Part shown: positions 13,901 through 30,078 of the stretch, piece after piece
How positions within the stretch are numbered: position 1 is the stretch's first letter
Layout: each line of letters opens with the position of its first letter
Source: Branchiostoma floridae
Lineage: Eukaryota > Chordata > Leptocardii > Amphioxiformes > Branchiostomatidae
DNA length: 64,000 nt
Direction: 5' to 3'
Assembly: GCF_000003815.2 (NCBI RefSeq)
Contig: NC_049979.1
Location: forward strand, 12,562,766 to 12,626,765
Notes under the pieces: model-generated
Seen by the model: the letters and a program-made list of their open reading frames with translations, nothing else
Database searches by the model: none
What the model was told of the DNA's origin: nothing
Program-made: the position numbers and the translations under genes

Positions 13901-13951
13901 AAGACTCTACCTGGGAAAGTTCTGCAGCCCAGTATGGGTATGCTGATATGA
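4958..13951 (+). CDS. TAF6L: TAF6-like, PCAF/SAGA-associated factor subunit
   Basis: Eleven coding exons: 4958-5185, 5828-5914, 6545-6695, 7086-7124, 7774-7862, 8389-8463, 8782-8877, 11056-11180, 11829-11961, 12614-12742, 13190-13951 (TGA stop). They total 1914 nt, 637 residues; as I recall it, human TAF6L is about 620. The ATG at 4958 is chosen because it opens the conserved reading frame and an upstream GTG does not count. Residues ~37-105 form the TAF6 histone fold (KESVRAHAESIG, RKRLTAEDFNRALRW). The middle carries the TAF6 HEAT-repeat domain (LEPLAASINPLNDHW at the start of exon 8). The C-terminal exon is Ser/Gln-rich, then strongly basic (SKRRQ, KSKRARRA), ending in a tail resembling the vertebrate one. 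A 208-base gap (13352-13559) removes about 69 residues but keeps the frame. The protein acts in nuclear histone-acetylation co-activator complexes; TAF6 itself is less likely given the tail. Confidence 0.93.
5310..5475. repeat. ATT/ATC-rich foldback at the tail of the 5S-derived SINE
   Basis: A simple-repeat tract of ATT and ATC units surrounds a near-perfect hairpin at 5381-5404 (arm CAGCCAGTAG). The stem continues outward through GTATTT and TAATGATGATAATA arms, giving a fold of about 70 nt per side. A related half-copy (CCTACTGGCTGGCAAAATAC) appears at 34811-34830, so the core hairpin is itself a repeat family. Confidence 0.6.
5490..5737 (-). repeat. 5S-rRNA-derived SINE
   Basis: Read on the minus strand, 5737-5621 aligns along most of a 5S rRNA. 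It keeps the segment ATCTCGGAAGTTAAGCAACG (internal promoter A box) and CTTGGATGGGAGACCACC (box C), followed by a degraded 3' end. Immediately downstream (5620-5490) comes an unrelated body with GGGACGTTAAACGG, then the ATT/ATC simple-repeat tail. A 5S promoter head, a body and a microsatellite tail are the layout of SINE3-type elements. It sits antisense in TAF6L intron 1. A plain 5S pseudogene is the alternative, but the attached body and tail argue against it. Confidence 0.8.
9168..10718. mobile_element. 1.55-kb foldback transposon with ~0.6-kb inverted arms, TTAA-flanked
   Basis: The left arm (9168 to ~9765) and right arm (~10122-10718) are inverted copies of each other with only scattered mismatches. 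The tips are AGGACAGCATCAGAAAA, and TTAA flanks both sides (9164-9167 and 10719-10722). The spacer of ~355 bp has an open frame without a domain I recognise. TTAA duplications point to the piggyBac or Kolobok type; the tips do not match canonical piggyBac CCYT, so Kolobok-like is my preference. The element is non-autonomous and lies in TAF6L intron 7 (8878-11055), so the pre-mRNA would contain a very long hairpin. Confidence 0.9.
10739..10803. repeat. Copy of the TGTATC...AGCCGGTATAAC short interspersed repeat
   Basis: A (CTGTAT)n run leads into AGCCGGTATAACCGCC and ends with ATAACACACCAGC, an imperfect palindrome. Other copies are at 25502-25660 (degenerate and tandem) and 52823-52900. This copy abuts the TTAA foldback in TAF6L intron 7. 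Confidence 0.7.
11305..11437 (-). repeat. tRNA-derived SINE, antisense in TAF6L intron 8
   Basis: On the minus strand it reads GCATTGTCCAGTGGTTAG (A box), GTTTGAATCC (B box), then a body with CATGCACGCTAC and GGACGTTTAAG. The same order of motifs appears in the copy at 14530-14850, so they are one family. Confidence 0.7.
12783..12894. mobile_element. 112-bp MITE with TACTCTCCAAGCAGAG ends
   Basis: Inverted ends TACTCTCCAAGCAGAG and GCTTGGAGAGTA are flanked by CCTTTTTGC (12774-12782) and CCTTTTTTGC (12895-12904), a 9-10-bp target duplication. It lies 40 bp inside TAF6L intron 10. It is the smallest member of a family that includes 21031-22490 and 33228-33496. Confidence 0.85.
13352..13559. 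other. Assembly gap in the last TAF6L exon
   Basis: A run of 208 undetermined bases. The reading frames before (13190 on) and after (GATTTG at 13562) are in register if the gap length is right. Confidence 0.99.
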
Positions 13952-14276
13952 TGTGTATGTGAATTTGAGGGAGAAACTCGTTGAACATGTTGCACTATCA
14001 ACTGAGTGATAAATATAGCCTGTAACCTTATTTTATACATAGAGATAGCTTAGATTCAAACAATATCCTCTTGTGAATTTCATGTTTTTGAGGGAAATTA
14101 TTTAGTCCTGTTCATGATAAAGCATTAGGTTATTTACCAAGTAGCCTTGCAGTTCAATAATATAAGTGACAATTTATTGTGACTGAAATAACAATAAACA
14201 TACCAATTGTGAATGTTGCATTTTATTTTTCCTATTAACTGCTAATATAGTAATAAGTAATGCAGTCCTTTCCTGG

Positions 14277-14517
14277 GTCTGGATATCCAACATGCCCAAG
14301 GTGTGGCTCTGGTCATGCAAAGCCCAGATAGACCCGGCTTTACTTCTCATCCAAGACCTTCCTAACAGCTCATTTTTGGTCAAGTGAAATAATTCTGTAA
14401 ATGATATGTGCATTCCCCTAGGGTCAGCATCGGGGCCTGCTATGGATTCGAACCCAATCATGAAGGCCACATTGCAAACTTTTAGGAGGCAAGTACTGCC
14501 CCAAAGTGCAATGTACT
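14277..14517 (-). repeat. tRNA-derived SINE (minus strand)
   Basis: On the minus strand a B box GGGTTCGAATCC lies at 14455-14444, preceded by a tRNA-like segment starting GGGGCAGTACTTGCC. It is followed by a body with GACCCTAGGGG and a tail reaching about 14277. The body differs from the 14530 family. Boundaries are approximate. Confidence 0.6.
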
Positions 14518-14529
14518 TGGGGTAACCAA

Positions 14530-14850
14530 TAGAGGTAGTGTGCATAGTCCAGTGGTTAGCAGCCCTGCCTCTGGACTAAGAGGTTGTAAGTTCGATCCTG
14601 GCCGTGTCTCTCTCCTCACATGCATGCTACCGGACAGGGTCTCAGTCCTTAAGTTAAGGCGTGACGTTAAGCCATGTCCACCGTCCATTGTGCTTGTCCA
14701 AAAGAGCTAGGGAAATTCCCTGATACAGTTACTAGTAACATGCAAAACTGTACATCGCTGCCATGACCAGCGGAAGAATGGTCCTTCAGTGAGCTTAGCC
14801 AGATCAATATCACCTTCACCAAACACTCACCAGACATTAACCACTTGTAC
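14530..14850 (+). repeat. tRNA-derived SINE (plus strand)
   Basis: A tRNA-like head has TAGTCCAGTGGTTAG (A box, ~14545) and GTTCGATCC (B box, 14590-14598). The body contains CATGCATGCTACCGGACAGG and GTGACGTTAAGCC. The minus-strand copy at 11305-11437 has the same motif order. The GACGTTAA core is also present in the 5S-derived SINE at 5490-5737. Confidence 0.75.
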
Positions 14851-15983
14851 AACTACAAATTTATTTTTTGTCATGTTACTCCCCATTGTATGGGGTTTCT
14901 AAAGCACTTAGTTTCTCTAATGTCTCCAAAAATATCTCCTATATGTCAAGTACATTAAGTAAAACTATGGCTTTAGATGTTTGGCACAGGTAGGTACATT
15001 CTGGAGTAAGTCTTAATACTGATATAACAATTTAATGTACTGACACTAATGACAGTAAGTACAATATACAAACGCCTAATGATAGCATAAGGCAACACTG
15101 CCATACATATGCATCTGTGTAAAAAGCAAGCAAACTACTCAAATCTTACAGTAATATTTAACATACTCATCACATGATTACTTCTAAACATGGAAAATGT
15201 GCAGAAAAAGATATTCTCCAATTTTGTAATCATATATCAAAAGCTTTTTGGCACTATTGATACTACATTTCATCTCAGTAGAAAGCTACATATCTTAATT
15301 CTTAAGATTGTTATCAAAACTTCAAAATAGGACTAGACAAAAGACGGACATTGTAGCAATAGTTCAGTGCTTCTAAACAAGGCTATACATTCTTAAATAC
15401 TGTCTAGCATTTGGGACAAAATTCAACATTCTATGGCAATGGTTGACTCTTCATCGACACTCAATTCATCTTGTTGCTTGAACAAATAAAATTCATGCAT
15501 TGAAACTATATGGCCTCTTTTGGTCAATATTGACCATGGTAAAATCATAATTGATACCAGCCCTACAGCTTTGGCTATGGCTCACCAGTCATACATGAGA
15601 AAATTATGACAGTCTCTGCCACAAAGGGCACATCTGTAAGCTGACTCAGGTATCAACACTTACACTAACATAAAAACGAATGGCTTTGCTAAGAAAGACC
15701 TTCCTATCCAACATACTAGTATAGCATAAAGAGTTTTGTCTATGTATGGTCTATAAATTACATGTATAAAAATATCTCAAGTCATGGTCCAGCCTTTTTT
15801 AAAAGATATCAAAAAGAAGACTTGTTGCTGCCTCTTGCAGCAAGAACTTGGCAAACTGTTAACTTAGTATTTTTTACAGCTACATCAGGACAATTTGGCC
15901 CTCTAGCAACATAGCCCCATCAACTGGGTTCATAGGGTGTTAGTCTGATTAGCCAAAGTGAGACTTGTCAGAGTAATACAGAG

Positions 15984-18900
15984 TTAGAATGTATTCCATA
16001 AAGATACAAACAGCAGAAGAGCCCCTAACCACAACAAGTCTCTGGACCTAACCACTGCAGCTGGAGAGCTGACTGTTGGTTCCTCCTGCTGTGCTGCTGC
16101 TGAAGGGCAGGGGGCATCGGTACACACCACCTCACCTCTCAGACAAGTGCTGGCAAAATAAATACATGTATGAGCTGTTGCAAACAGACAAATTAAACAC
16201 TTCTGTTTACCAAAGCATCTAAATAGCCTTCAGGGAATAATAGCTTACAACTTTATTATAGATGACAAAAAATTTGGTTGATATTTTCTTGATATTCACC
16301 AAAATTACAAAGAAAAATTAACTTAATTTGAAGAAGTTAAAAATCTTGAGTTTAGCAGAAGTGTCTCACCAGTTGTTACACCTGTCCACCACCCTGACCA
16401 CTTCTCCCTCAGAATACGGGGATCTGTTGGCAATGCAACCTGAAAGACAGAACAATTTCCATGAGAATGTGTTAATATTGTCCACTGACCCAAGCATAAG
16501 TATGTTGTCTACAGTGGACACCTGTCTACTGCTACCAAATCCCTAGAGTACTAGTAGCTAGCCAAGACTAGCCTGATATTCATTCCTATTGTAGCTGCCA
16601 AGTTTCTTTCAGACCATTCTAAAAACACTGAGACTAAAAAAGAAGGACCCCAACAGCTACAATAAGAACTATACGAAGGTTTGACAATCAAACAAACAAA
16701 TAGATAAACAAACAGGCAGACCTGTGGAGCCCCCAATGGCTGGTGCACACGTCATGGAGAACTGGCAGGCGTCGATGGCAGGACAACACTTGTCGCTCCC
16801 GCCACAGTCCGAGTCTGTCGTGCACATGGCCTCTCCGCACAGCTGGGAACCGGCAGGGTCCGGACAGAACCCAGGCCTGGTGGATGCACTGCCATCTACA
16901 GGAGGGATAGGGATATCCATGTTTAGTAGGAAGTATTGAGATTTCCCACATTCGTGCAAGGATTGACATCATCTTTATCAATTTGCTAGACACTAGTTCA
17001 TCTCCTACTGCATACAGAAAAGACATCAAGCCCATCAAATACTTTAAGTAAAGGTAGAATAAGAATAGATGTCATTTCCCTTTTTTTCAGTGCTTTTACC
17101 CTAGACTAGACAAAGAGCAGGTACTGGGTATCAGTACCTCAGCTAGAATTTACCTGCAATTAGTTGGCAGGTGCTTTGTATGAAAGAACATATTAATTTT
17201 AGTTCATTTTCAAGAGCAGTTTTAATTTCTTGTTCAAAAGATGAAAAAAAAATTCAGAAGACTTTGTAGTACAGGAAGAACAGACTCACCAGTGCTACAT
17301 GGTCCATTAGTGCAGGTTACTTCACCTGAGTGTTGGCAGGTACTGCAGTGGGTAGAAAAACAGCAATTGTAAAAAAAAGAATGCTTGAGGAAAAAAGTTT
17401 TGTTTTAAGTCTTTGTATAAGGAGTAGCCTGATTTAACCATACATGTACTTTTGTACTTAATATATAATTGACAGATGATGTTGATGAGCCTTTCATGAC
17501 AATCTTTGGACAAACAACAGGCATGCGGTTTCACCTACCAACAGTTCCCGTCTCCATTCTCAAGCTGCTCTCCTGGAGCTAGCACACCTGCCTCTGGGTC
17601 AATACACTCCACTGAAAAAAGCAAAAATGTGGGTTTCACAAACATTCAAAGTTTGAAACTGCAAACGTGTGTTCCTGTGTTGCAAGTTTTCAAAAGAGAG
17701 GATTTCTGCATCATCGGGCAAGAGGACTAAAAACAACCTTGAAGAAACATTCCTACCCGGTAATCTTAATTAGTAAATAGCATATCAGAAGGAACCTATG
17801 AAATTATCTACAATCTCTGAACACTTCTCAGACTAGACTGACCACCTGGCCATTGTGACTACTTTTGTGGTGTCCCTTTGATAACTTTTCCCCTTTGACA
17901 CAGGTATTCTGTCTATAGTGACAAGCTGTCCATATAGACCAGATTGTACTGGCTCCCTGAGTGGGCAGTTTGACTGTGTCTGTCAAAACTTTTTCGTGAA
18001 TATGTAGTTTTATGTCATAGTCTGTATTGACGGACTGACATTATAATATAGTGTCAAACACTGCCAGGGGCACCTTACGGCACACTAGTCTGTGTAACAC
18101 AAACTCCGCTGTCCAGGGCTGCTATAAGCGAGATTTAATCAGGCTAATGGCACACATGGTCAGGACAGGTGGACAGTTACCTGTCTCTGTTGGCACCTGG
18201 CACTCATGGTCACAGTCACTGCTGGGGGACACCTTACAGCACACCTGGTCAGCTGGACACTCCCTGTCGTTGGAGCAGGGGGTCAGGCAGGGGGCGGGGT
18301 CAAACACGTCCTCTACAACTGCACACTGGGAAGCTGGGGAGGGAGGATATGGATGGAAACATCATCATCAATCCTGTAGTCAGCTGTCATAGCTATATAG
18401 CATAGAAATCTAGCATAGAGTCACAGGAATAACATGTTCTCCACAATCCACATTCCCAAAGCTGACAATACGTCACATAAATAGTTGCTATACCAGGAAT
18501 AGTATATACTTCACATACACCTTTTACTGTTGCACACAAGCAGATACACATGATCCAGACACATACACAGTCACACACACACATACACACACATACAAAT
18601 ACATTATAATGTCTAACATTACATTATGTGACTGCAAAGTTCTGTTCAGACAAACAGAGCTGCATGTATGCCATCATGATGTTTGGGTTCCGTTGCTTCC
18701 CCAAACAGGATGAACATACTTGTCAGAAACATGTGACCTCCACCTTTGCCCCTGCTGAATGCTGTTATCACATACCACGGTGTCTGATGATTATTCTACT
18801 TTATATCAACTGAATTCTACTGTCACTTTTTTTCTCTTAAAATATGTTTTGCAATGTATCTAATACTTATAATAAATAAAATAAAATAAAATGATAGTTG

Positions 18901-20854
18901 ATGTTTTTAGGCCTATTTAGTTTGATAACTATATATCATGGCCAGTGGAAGACAATGGAAGACATATGGAGGCCAATACATGTAATGATGTATGCTCTCC
19001 AAGCAGAGGTAGAAGAGAAATAATTACTAGTATTCATTTCTTCTGATTGAAACAATTCAAATTCCCATTGAAACAATTTTGGAGTCCAGTAGATACATTG
19101 GAAACATTTATCATGGCATCATAAATTCTCTGTTGAGTTAAGGGGACTGGGAAAACCTGCAAAAATTATGCCACGGCCAAGAATTTCAACTAGATTTACA
19201 GCAGCCAGTCCAAGGTTGAAGCTTGAAGGGATCAGCTATCAGAAAATAAGAAGTAGGTAACAATCTAGGTAACAATCCCTCCCTTCATTCAACCTGACTG
19301 GAGATAGGGTACAAAATTATGTAGCTTGGAAAGACAAACAGTCACACATGGCAGTGATCTGGAGGCATGTCTGTGGAGCAACATAGGCAGTGTGTTCTTA
19401 GCTTTTGGCATGTTGCTGAGAAAAACAAGAGGCTTAAATACTGACAGCATGGGAAGAAAACAGAAAGAGTTTTGGAGGATGGACTATCCTTGGTCTCAAC
19501 AAGAGATTTTTTTTCCTGTCAGTGAATGGAAAGAATGGAAGATTGCAAGATAAAATACTAGTAAATGCACTTCAAGGGTAAATAAAGTGAAAGTGACCTC
19601 AATCAGTTCAAACCTAACAAGCTGCTGTGAACTTTCTGCACGCACTTCTGCATAATTTCTATAATTGTCTATCTCTGCAAAATCTCTGACTGAGTCTGAG
19701 TGTTATTTCCAATGTACATGTGAAAAGCTGCCATGTCTGTTAACCCAATGCATATCAAAGTTAACAGGCAAACAATGAATACTTCAGCAGCAGCAATCTG
19801 ATTCTGCATACACGTACAAACTATTTCTATCACTTACAATAAATGTAGTCATAATCACTAAATTTAACCTGCTAGCTAATTATCAACTTGCTAACCAAAA
19901 TGTGCCATGCTTTGACCAATTTCGGTCAGAGAGACAATAAACAAATTGTGTGCATTGTTGACTTGCAGAAATATATTTGAAAGTCTGCATATTCACAACA
20001 ACCAGAATGTGAATAGAAAATCTAATTTCAACTAACTGCCCTGAACTGTAGTTAACCAGAAAGTGGCTATTAATTTGGCTACCAAGAAGGCTTCAAACTG
20101 TCCTGAAAACCTGGCCTAGCTTCCTGGTTGGTAAACATCTAGGTTTCTATTTCCCTACCAGAAAACTGTTTATTTCAACTTCCTATGTGTTCAACTCTCA
20201 CAAAACTTCAAACATGAAATTTAGAGGGGAAGGATCAGTTGACTTGGTGAAAGAGAAAGATTCATAAATCTTACAGGATATAACTCAGCAAATGACAATT
20301 TCATTGCATTGTGAACGTTTTGCAAACTAATTGCCCTCCTGCAAAATTTGCTCAACTGTGTAGAGGAAAACATCTTACCAGAGTGTTGACCATTGATCTT
20401 GAAAAATAAACTGTCTCCCTAACCCTGGCAATAACATTACAAAGGTTTGTGCCAAGTTGTCCAACAAGTCTGAGACAGTCTCTTACTTCTGTAGCATGGT
20501 ATCCAAACCTATTACAGTGTACTGTATAAATGCTGAGTATCTTCTGTCGACAGTCGTCTCACACAAATCGGCAGCTATACTATAATAGTAGGTTTGAGTA
20601 CCAGGCTATATGCGTGAGAGAGGATAAAGCTTTTATACAGTGATCTACATCCAAAAACGTTTAGCTACAAAGATCATTGGCCTAACCATGACCCCAATTG
20701 CAAGGCACATTCCACAACAACTGCAGAACCAAACACATTATCCTGAAAACTTACATTAACACTAATAGGTGATTAGCAAAGTGGTATACTTACAGTCCTG
20801 TAGCGTGGAGACCAGCGGTAGAAGGCACAGGACGAGAAGCGCAGCCAGCTCCAT
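15984..20854 (-). CDS. WAP / cysteine-knot surface or secreted protein
   Basis: Seven exons in transcript order: 20854-20794, 18333-18181, 17611-17539, 17342-17290, 16895-16722, 16439-16370, 16149-15984 (TAA). They total 750 nt, 249 residues. Residues 1-18 are a signal peptide (MELAALLVLCLLPLV). Residues 24-65 are a WAP four-disulfide core with all eight cysteines (24, 36, 40, 46, 52, 53, 61, 65). A small knot from exons 3-4 has CTCQHSGEVTCTNGPC. A second complete WAP follows (cysteines 124, 133, 138, 144, 150, 151, 157, 163), then a second knot, CNNCTCLRGEVVCTDAPC, resembling pacifastin or the first half of VWC. The protein ends in a hydrophobic stretch (LLWLGALLLFVSLW) with only three residues after it, suggesting a GPI signal. 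WAP domains often inhibit proteases. I know no named orthologue. Intron 1 is 2.5 kb. Confidence 0.85.
18333..20793 (-). other. Intron 1 of the WAP-domain gene
   Basis: No exon was found in this 2.4 kb. It holds a (CA)n-like run at 18560-18600, an AAATA-type run at ~18865-18895 and a single TACTCTCC-family end near 18989 (CTCTCCAAGCAGAGG) without a recognisable partner. Confidence 0.45.
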
Positions 20855-23800
20855 CGCGGAGTCATGCAAATGAAGACGTGGGACAGAGGCCAGCTAGCCT
20901 CTCACCGACCTGCAAACATGGAGAACCTTTAAAGGTGTCTGTGATGACATGTGAACAGCAGGGCACAGGGGCAGTACATATGTGTCTGTGGGGACCATCT
21001 GCATGGAGGGATTACTGGCAACATGTGCAGAGCATTCTCAAAGCAGAGGTTGGTGGGGGAAAACCTGGACCCTTTCCTTTCATCCGTTCTTTTTTTTCGA
21101 TCAGCATTCCCTGGGGGCCCCCAAGCCCTTTTTCGTAGAGAGTAATCGGCGGTTTTAATTCTACGTACTCCGTAGCGGGACCGCTCGAATTCAACGTAGA
21201 GCGTAATCGGTGCATTTTGCGTCGAGCGATATTGGTCCCTTTAATTTAACGTATTACGTAGAAGCTAACCGGATTTTACCGTAAAACGTAATTCATATGA
21301 ATTGTTCGTAAAGCATAATCAAAATTTCATTAAATTTAACTAGTCTACCGGCAAAGTTTACCCGTGAAAATGCATGAAATTGAGTTTCAAAGGGTCCGGA
21401 TTTCAAAATTTCGCCGGACCTTCCTTGCAATTGGCTCACCCCTTCGGCAGTAGATATGGTGAAAATATGTTGCGGGACCGTCGCCTCCCAACTAGTAGAA
21501 ATTTCTTAACCGAACTTAGCTTAGTAAACAAGCAAAATGTGTAGGAAATGGCATTTGAGAGGGTCAAGATTTCAAATTTTTCTCTGGGCGGACCTTGGCC
21601 TCTGTGCGACGGCTTGGGCCTCTGGCGCTCACGACTCTCCAGCGCTCGTCGCCCTCAAAAACTTCTCTCTGATAGAAATGTCATTACATTGAGCATATTG
21701 TCTGCCAGCAAAATTTGTCCCTCAAAATGCAGGAAATGGTGTTTCAGAGGGTACCAAATTTTAAAATTTTCCCGTACGTACCTTGCGACAGTTCATGCTT
21801 TCTGACTAGTTTGAGCACTCGAAATCTGAAAATGGTGTTTGGGGGCGTTGTCCTCAACAGCTTAAAGCTAAAACCATGTGAATTTCTAATAGAAATACCA
21901 TTCAACTTAGCTTAGTCTGTGAGCAAAATGCAGAAAATAGTATTTCAGAGGGTCAAGATTTCACAATATTCCCGGGGGAGCATGCCCCCGGACGCCTCTA
22001 GGATTGTCGCGCCTCCGCTTTCGATGCTACAAGTGCTGAAAATTACGTCACATAAGAAATTTGCTTTCACCGCCTCTGGCCAGCAAGACGGGCGCTTTTA
22101 TATCATCTAAGTAAAGTTTGAATCTTGTTGATGGAATTATAAGTTCACGTTGTTAGATCTCCTTTTCACGTGTTCTGCCGTCGGCGGAATTCAGCCAAAA
22201 GACGATAAAGATTTGCATAATGCATTTGGAAACTTCGTAATTTAGCGTAGAGCGTAATGAAGCGTCCATAATTTAGCGTATTATGTAGCCGGCCCTCCCG
22301 AATTTAGCGTAGAGCGTTGTCGGTACCCCCCCTTGGGGGCCCTCTTCCCTGACTAACCTCTGCCTCGGAAGTCAGAACGAAGTCTAAAAGGCTATGGGGG
22401 AGTATGGGGATGTTGGTGGGAATGCTGATTAAAAAAATGGATGAAAGGAAAAGTTTACGATTTCTCCCACCAACCTCTGCTCAGAGAGTAACATGTGCAG
22501 TACTTTATGCAAAGTGCTAAGTTCAGGACGACAAGAGCATATGTTCATGGTGTAAAAAGTTCCCTGAGTATGACCCTGCAATATCATTACACTTTTAACA
22601 GTATTAGAGTAGAGTAGAGTAGAGTAGAGTAGAGTATTCCGAATCTGCATCTTGGGAGCGACTATGTAGGCACCAGTCGTTGTACATAGAACATCATATT
22701 CAAAAGTTGTCCTGTACAAGACTCTTGCAGTAGCTTCTGAGTCCCCAGCCCTGCCAGTTAATATCTGACACTGAGACAAATTGGGGGACACACTCCAGCC
22801 ATTGTGTAGTATTCCTGATCCTTGCCAACTTGGTTCCTTACAGAAATCAGCTTTATCTGGAGCTCTTCACTTCAGCCTCTTCCAACATCTCACAAACTGA
22901 CAAAGTTGCTTACTTTTCAAGCAGATATTTGGATCCTCAGGCAAAATTTACTCTTATAACCTGTCAGATGAATCAATTAATCAAAGGAGCTAGGTCATTC
23001 ACTCATTCCTGATGCTAGAAATCCCAAACCCAGCTGTTACAATGAATGAATGAATAAATGAATGAACTTTATTGTTCCACAGTTGTACATGGTACAATGT
23101 ATAGAAAAGCAATCTGAATCTACCTAACAATACCAAGGACGTTATATGTCCTTGACAATACTAGTCTGTTCTAAAACTTTTGTAAGGGTGTACAGTACAA
23201 CAGGCTTTTTCAGTTTGATAAATGCAGGATATTTCGATTTCCCAAAATCACAGGGATAGCTGTCTTATTTGTTCGTAGTGAGGCAACCAAATTTTGAATA
23301 ATGATTGCCTTTAGCCTAGTACATACAAAATGTACTAGTAGGATGTTCTTCTGAATTCAACATAAAGAGTATTTGTGACCCCCTTGCAGACCCTCTTTTG
23401 CAAAGTCCATCAAATATACAAACTGGTAACACCACGCAACAAAAGTGCATCAAAATTTTGCTATTTCTGTAACTGTAAACAATGTTTAATAGTGTCCGGC
23501 CTAACACAGCAAAAAAATGACAAAATAGAAAGCCCCAAAAAACGACTAAAAAACGTTGAAAAAACAGCCGGAGCCTAACCTCTGCTTGGAGAGTACCTTG
23601 ACAGTACCTACAGCTGTACAAATTCATATATATGAGATCATATGATAAGACCAAGACCGAATGTGTCTATGATATGATACTGTTTATGATATGACACAGC
23701 TGTACTCAAAACTGAGTAAACTTCCATCATACGAGACAATCAACACGCTGTTATATCGTAGCAGCGCAGACGAGACAGTGATGAACAGGATCCTTTGTTT

Positions 23801-24518
23801 CTGCGACTTGAATCTCGGCCAAGCAGGACCAAACTGTTGACTTTACAGTTTTGTAGGACTGGGTTTAGCCTGGGTAGCGTTACCTTTGAAAACACGATTT
23901 ACAACAAACTTACATGATGTCCTCAGCGCAACCATTGGCGGAAGGTCTACTTTTGACGTTTGCGTTGCTTCCACTTTCCCTCCAAACCTCACATTCCCGT
24001 ACTCTCTCAGCTTCGATTTCCAGCTTTTCTCAGCTGGATAACTTCACAGTTTGACAGCTGATCAATGTTATGGTCGTACCATTTATTAGAGGGGAAAAGG
24101 AAATAATCGTTTCCGTAAATAGTGAAATAGAACTGAAATAAGTCTTTAAATCAGTACAATAGTTTTTATAATTATGATTGAAATCCATACGGTTTTATTT
24201 TACAGGCTTGAATTGCTATTTTTAATGTTTACGTAGTTGATAGTTACAAATCATTCCCCCTATTTATATTGGTATCTACTAAGGTCTCAAATTTCAGAAA
24301 ATTTCCCGCGACCAGAGAAAAACGAGACATGAACGAGATTTCGCGAGACTACAGCCGACCAATCTGGTACGAGTATAGTTTGATGACGTAATGTTCGGGC
24401 CCGTCCAGCCGTGCCGTAAACAAGTTGAGGACGGACAGGGACACGCCAACTCAACAGCGGGTTTCCAGATAAAATTCACCACTTTCTTATCTGTTTTTAC
24501 AAATAACAGGGTTCCACA
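20855..24518. other. Divergent intergenic region between the WAP gene and LC3C
   Basis: It holds the 1.46-kb transposon (21031-22490), an (AGAGT)n microsatellite at about 22605-22636, an AATGAATG run at 23042-23067 typical of a retroelement tail, and one unpaired transposon end at 23578-23597. The 24380-24518 stretch just before the LC3C start is GC-richer and probably promoter/5' UTR. No other exon was recognised. Confidence 0.5.
21031..22490. mobile_element. 1.46-kb non-autonomous transposon, TACTCTCC family, 10-bp duplication
   Basis: ACATGTGCAG flanks both ends (21021-21030 and 22491-22500). The terminal inverted repeats extend about 75 bp (for example AGCAGAGGTTGGTGGG, CCTTTCATCC, ATCAGCATTCCC on both arms). 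The interior carries many degenerate copies of AATTTAGCGTAGAGCGTAAT on both strands near the ends, and no transposase frame. The 9-10-bp duplications favour a Mutator-like source. Confidence 0.85.
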
Positions 24519-29742
<5,224 letters not shown>

Positions 29743-29947
29743 AGACACAACCTGCCAAAAGAAAAACTGTGCAGCTATGTTCAGAATATTCTAAAAATGT
29801 CTTCTCTTCAAAGCACTCCCTGCATTTTTGTAAACAAAGTATATCATTACAACAATGAGTATCTGTAGTATTCTTCTCTACTGTGCAAGGAGATAGTAGG
29901 GTCTTTCTTATAGTTATAGTAACTTCTTTTGTTGTGTGTAAACCATT

Positions 29948-30078
29948 NNNNNNNNNNNNNNNNNNNNNNNNNNNNNNNNNNNNNNNNNNNNNNNNNNNNN
30001 NNNNNNNNNNNNNNNNNNNNNNNNNNNNNNNNNNNNNNNNNNNNNNNNNNNNNNNNNNNNNNNNNNNNNNNNNNNNNN
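29948..30078. other. Assembly gap
   Basis: A run of 131 undetermined bases about 200 bp after the LC3C stop codon, probably within its 3' UTR. Confidence 0.99.

Larger units (their letters stand above)
13952..15983. other. Convergent intergenic region, TAF6L and WAP-gene 3' ends
   Basis: An AATAAA at 14192-14197 could serve TAF6L. On the minus strand an AATAAA at 14863-14858 could end a ~1.1 kb 3' UTR of the WAP gene; both are inferences. Two tRNA-derived SINEs lie in 14277-14850. No further exon was seen. Confidence 0.45.

Noticed and set aside
23150-23607. A complete TACTCTCC-family element ending at 23597 with a CCTTGACA duplication
   Set aside because: A similar CCTTGACA occurs at ~23152, but no matching left inverted end follows it, so the pairing is probably chance.
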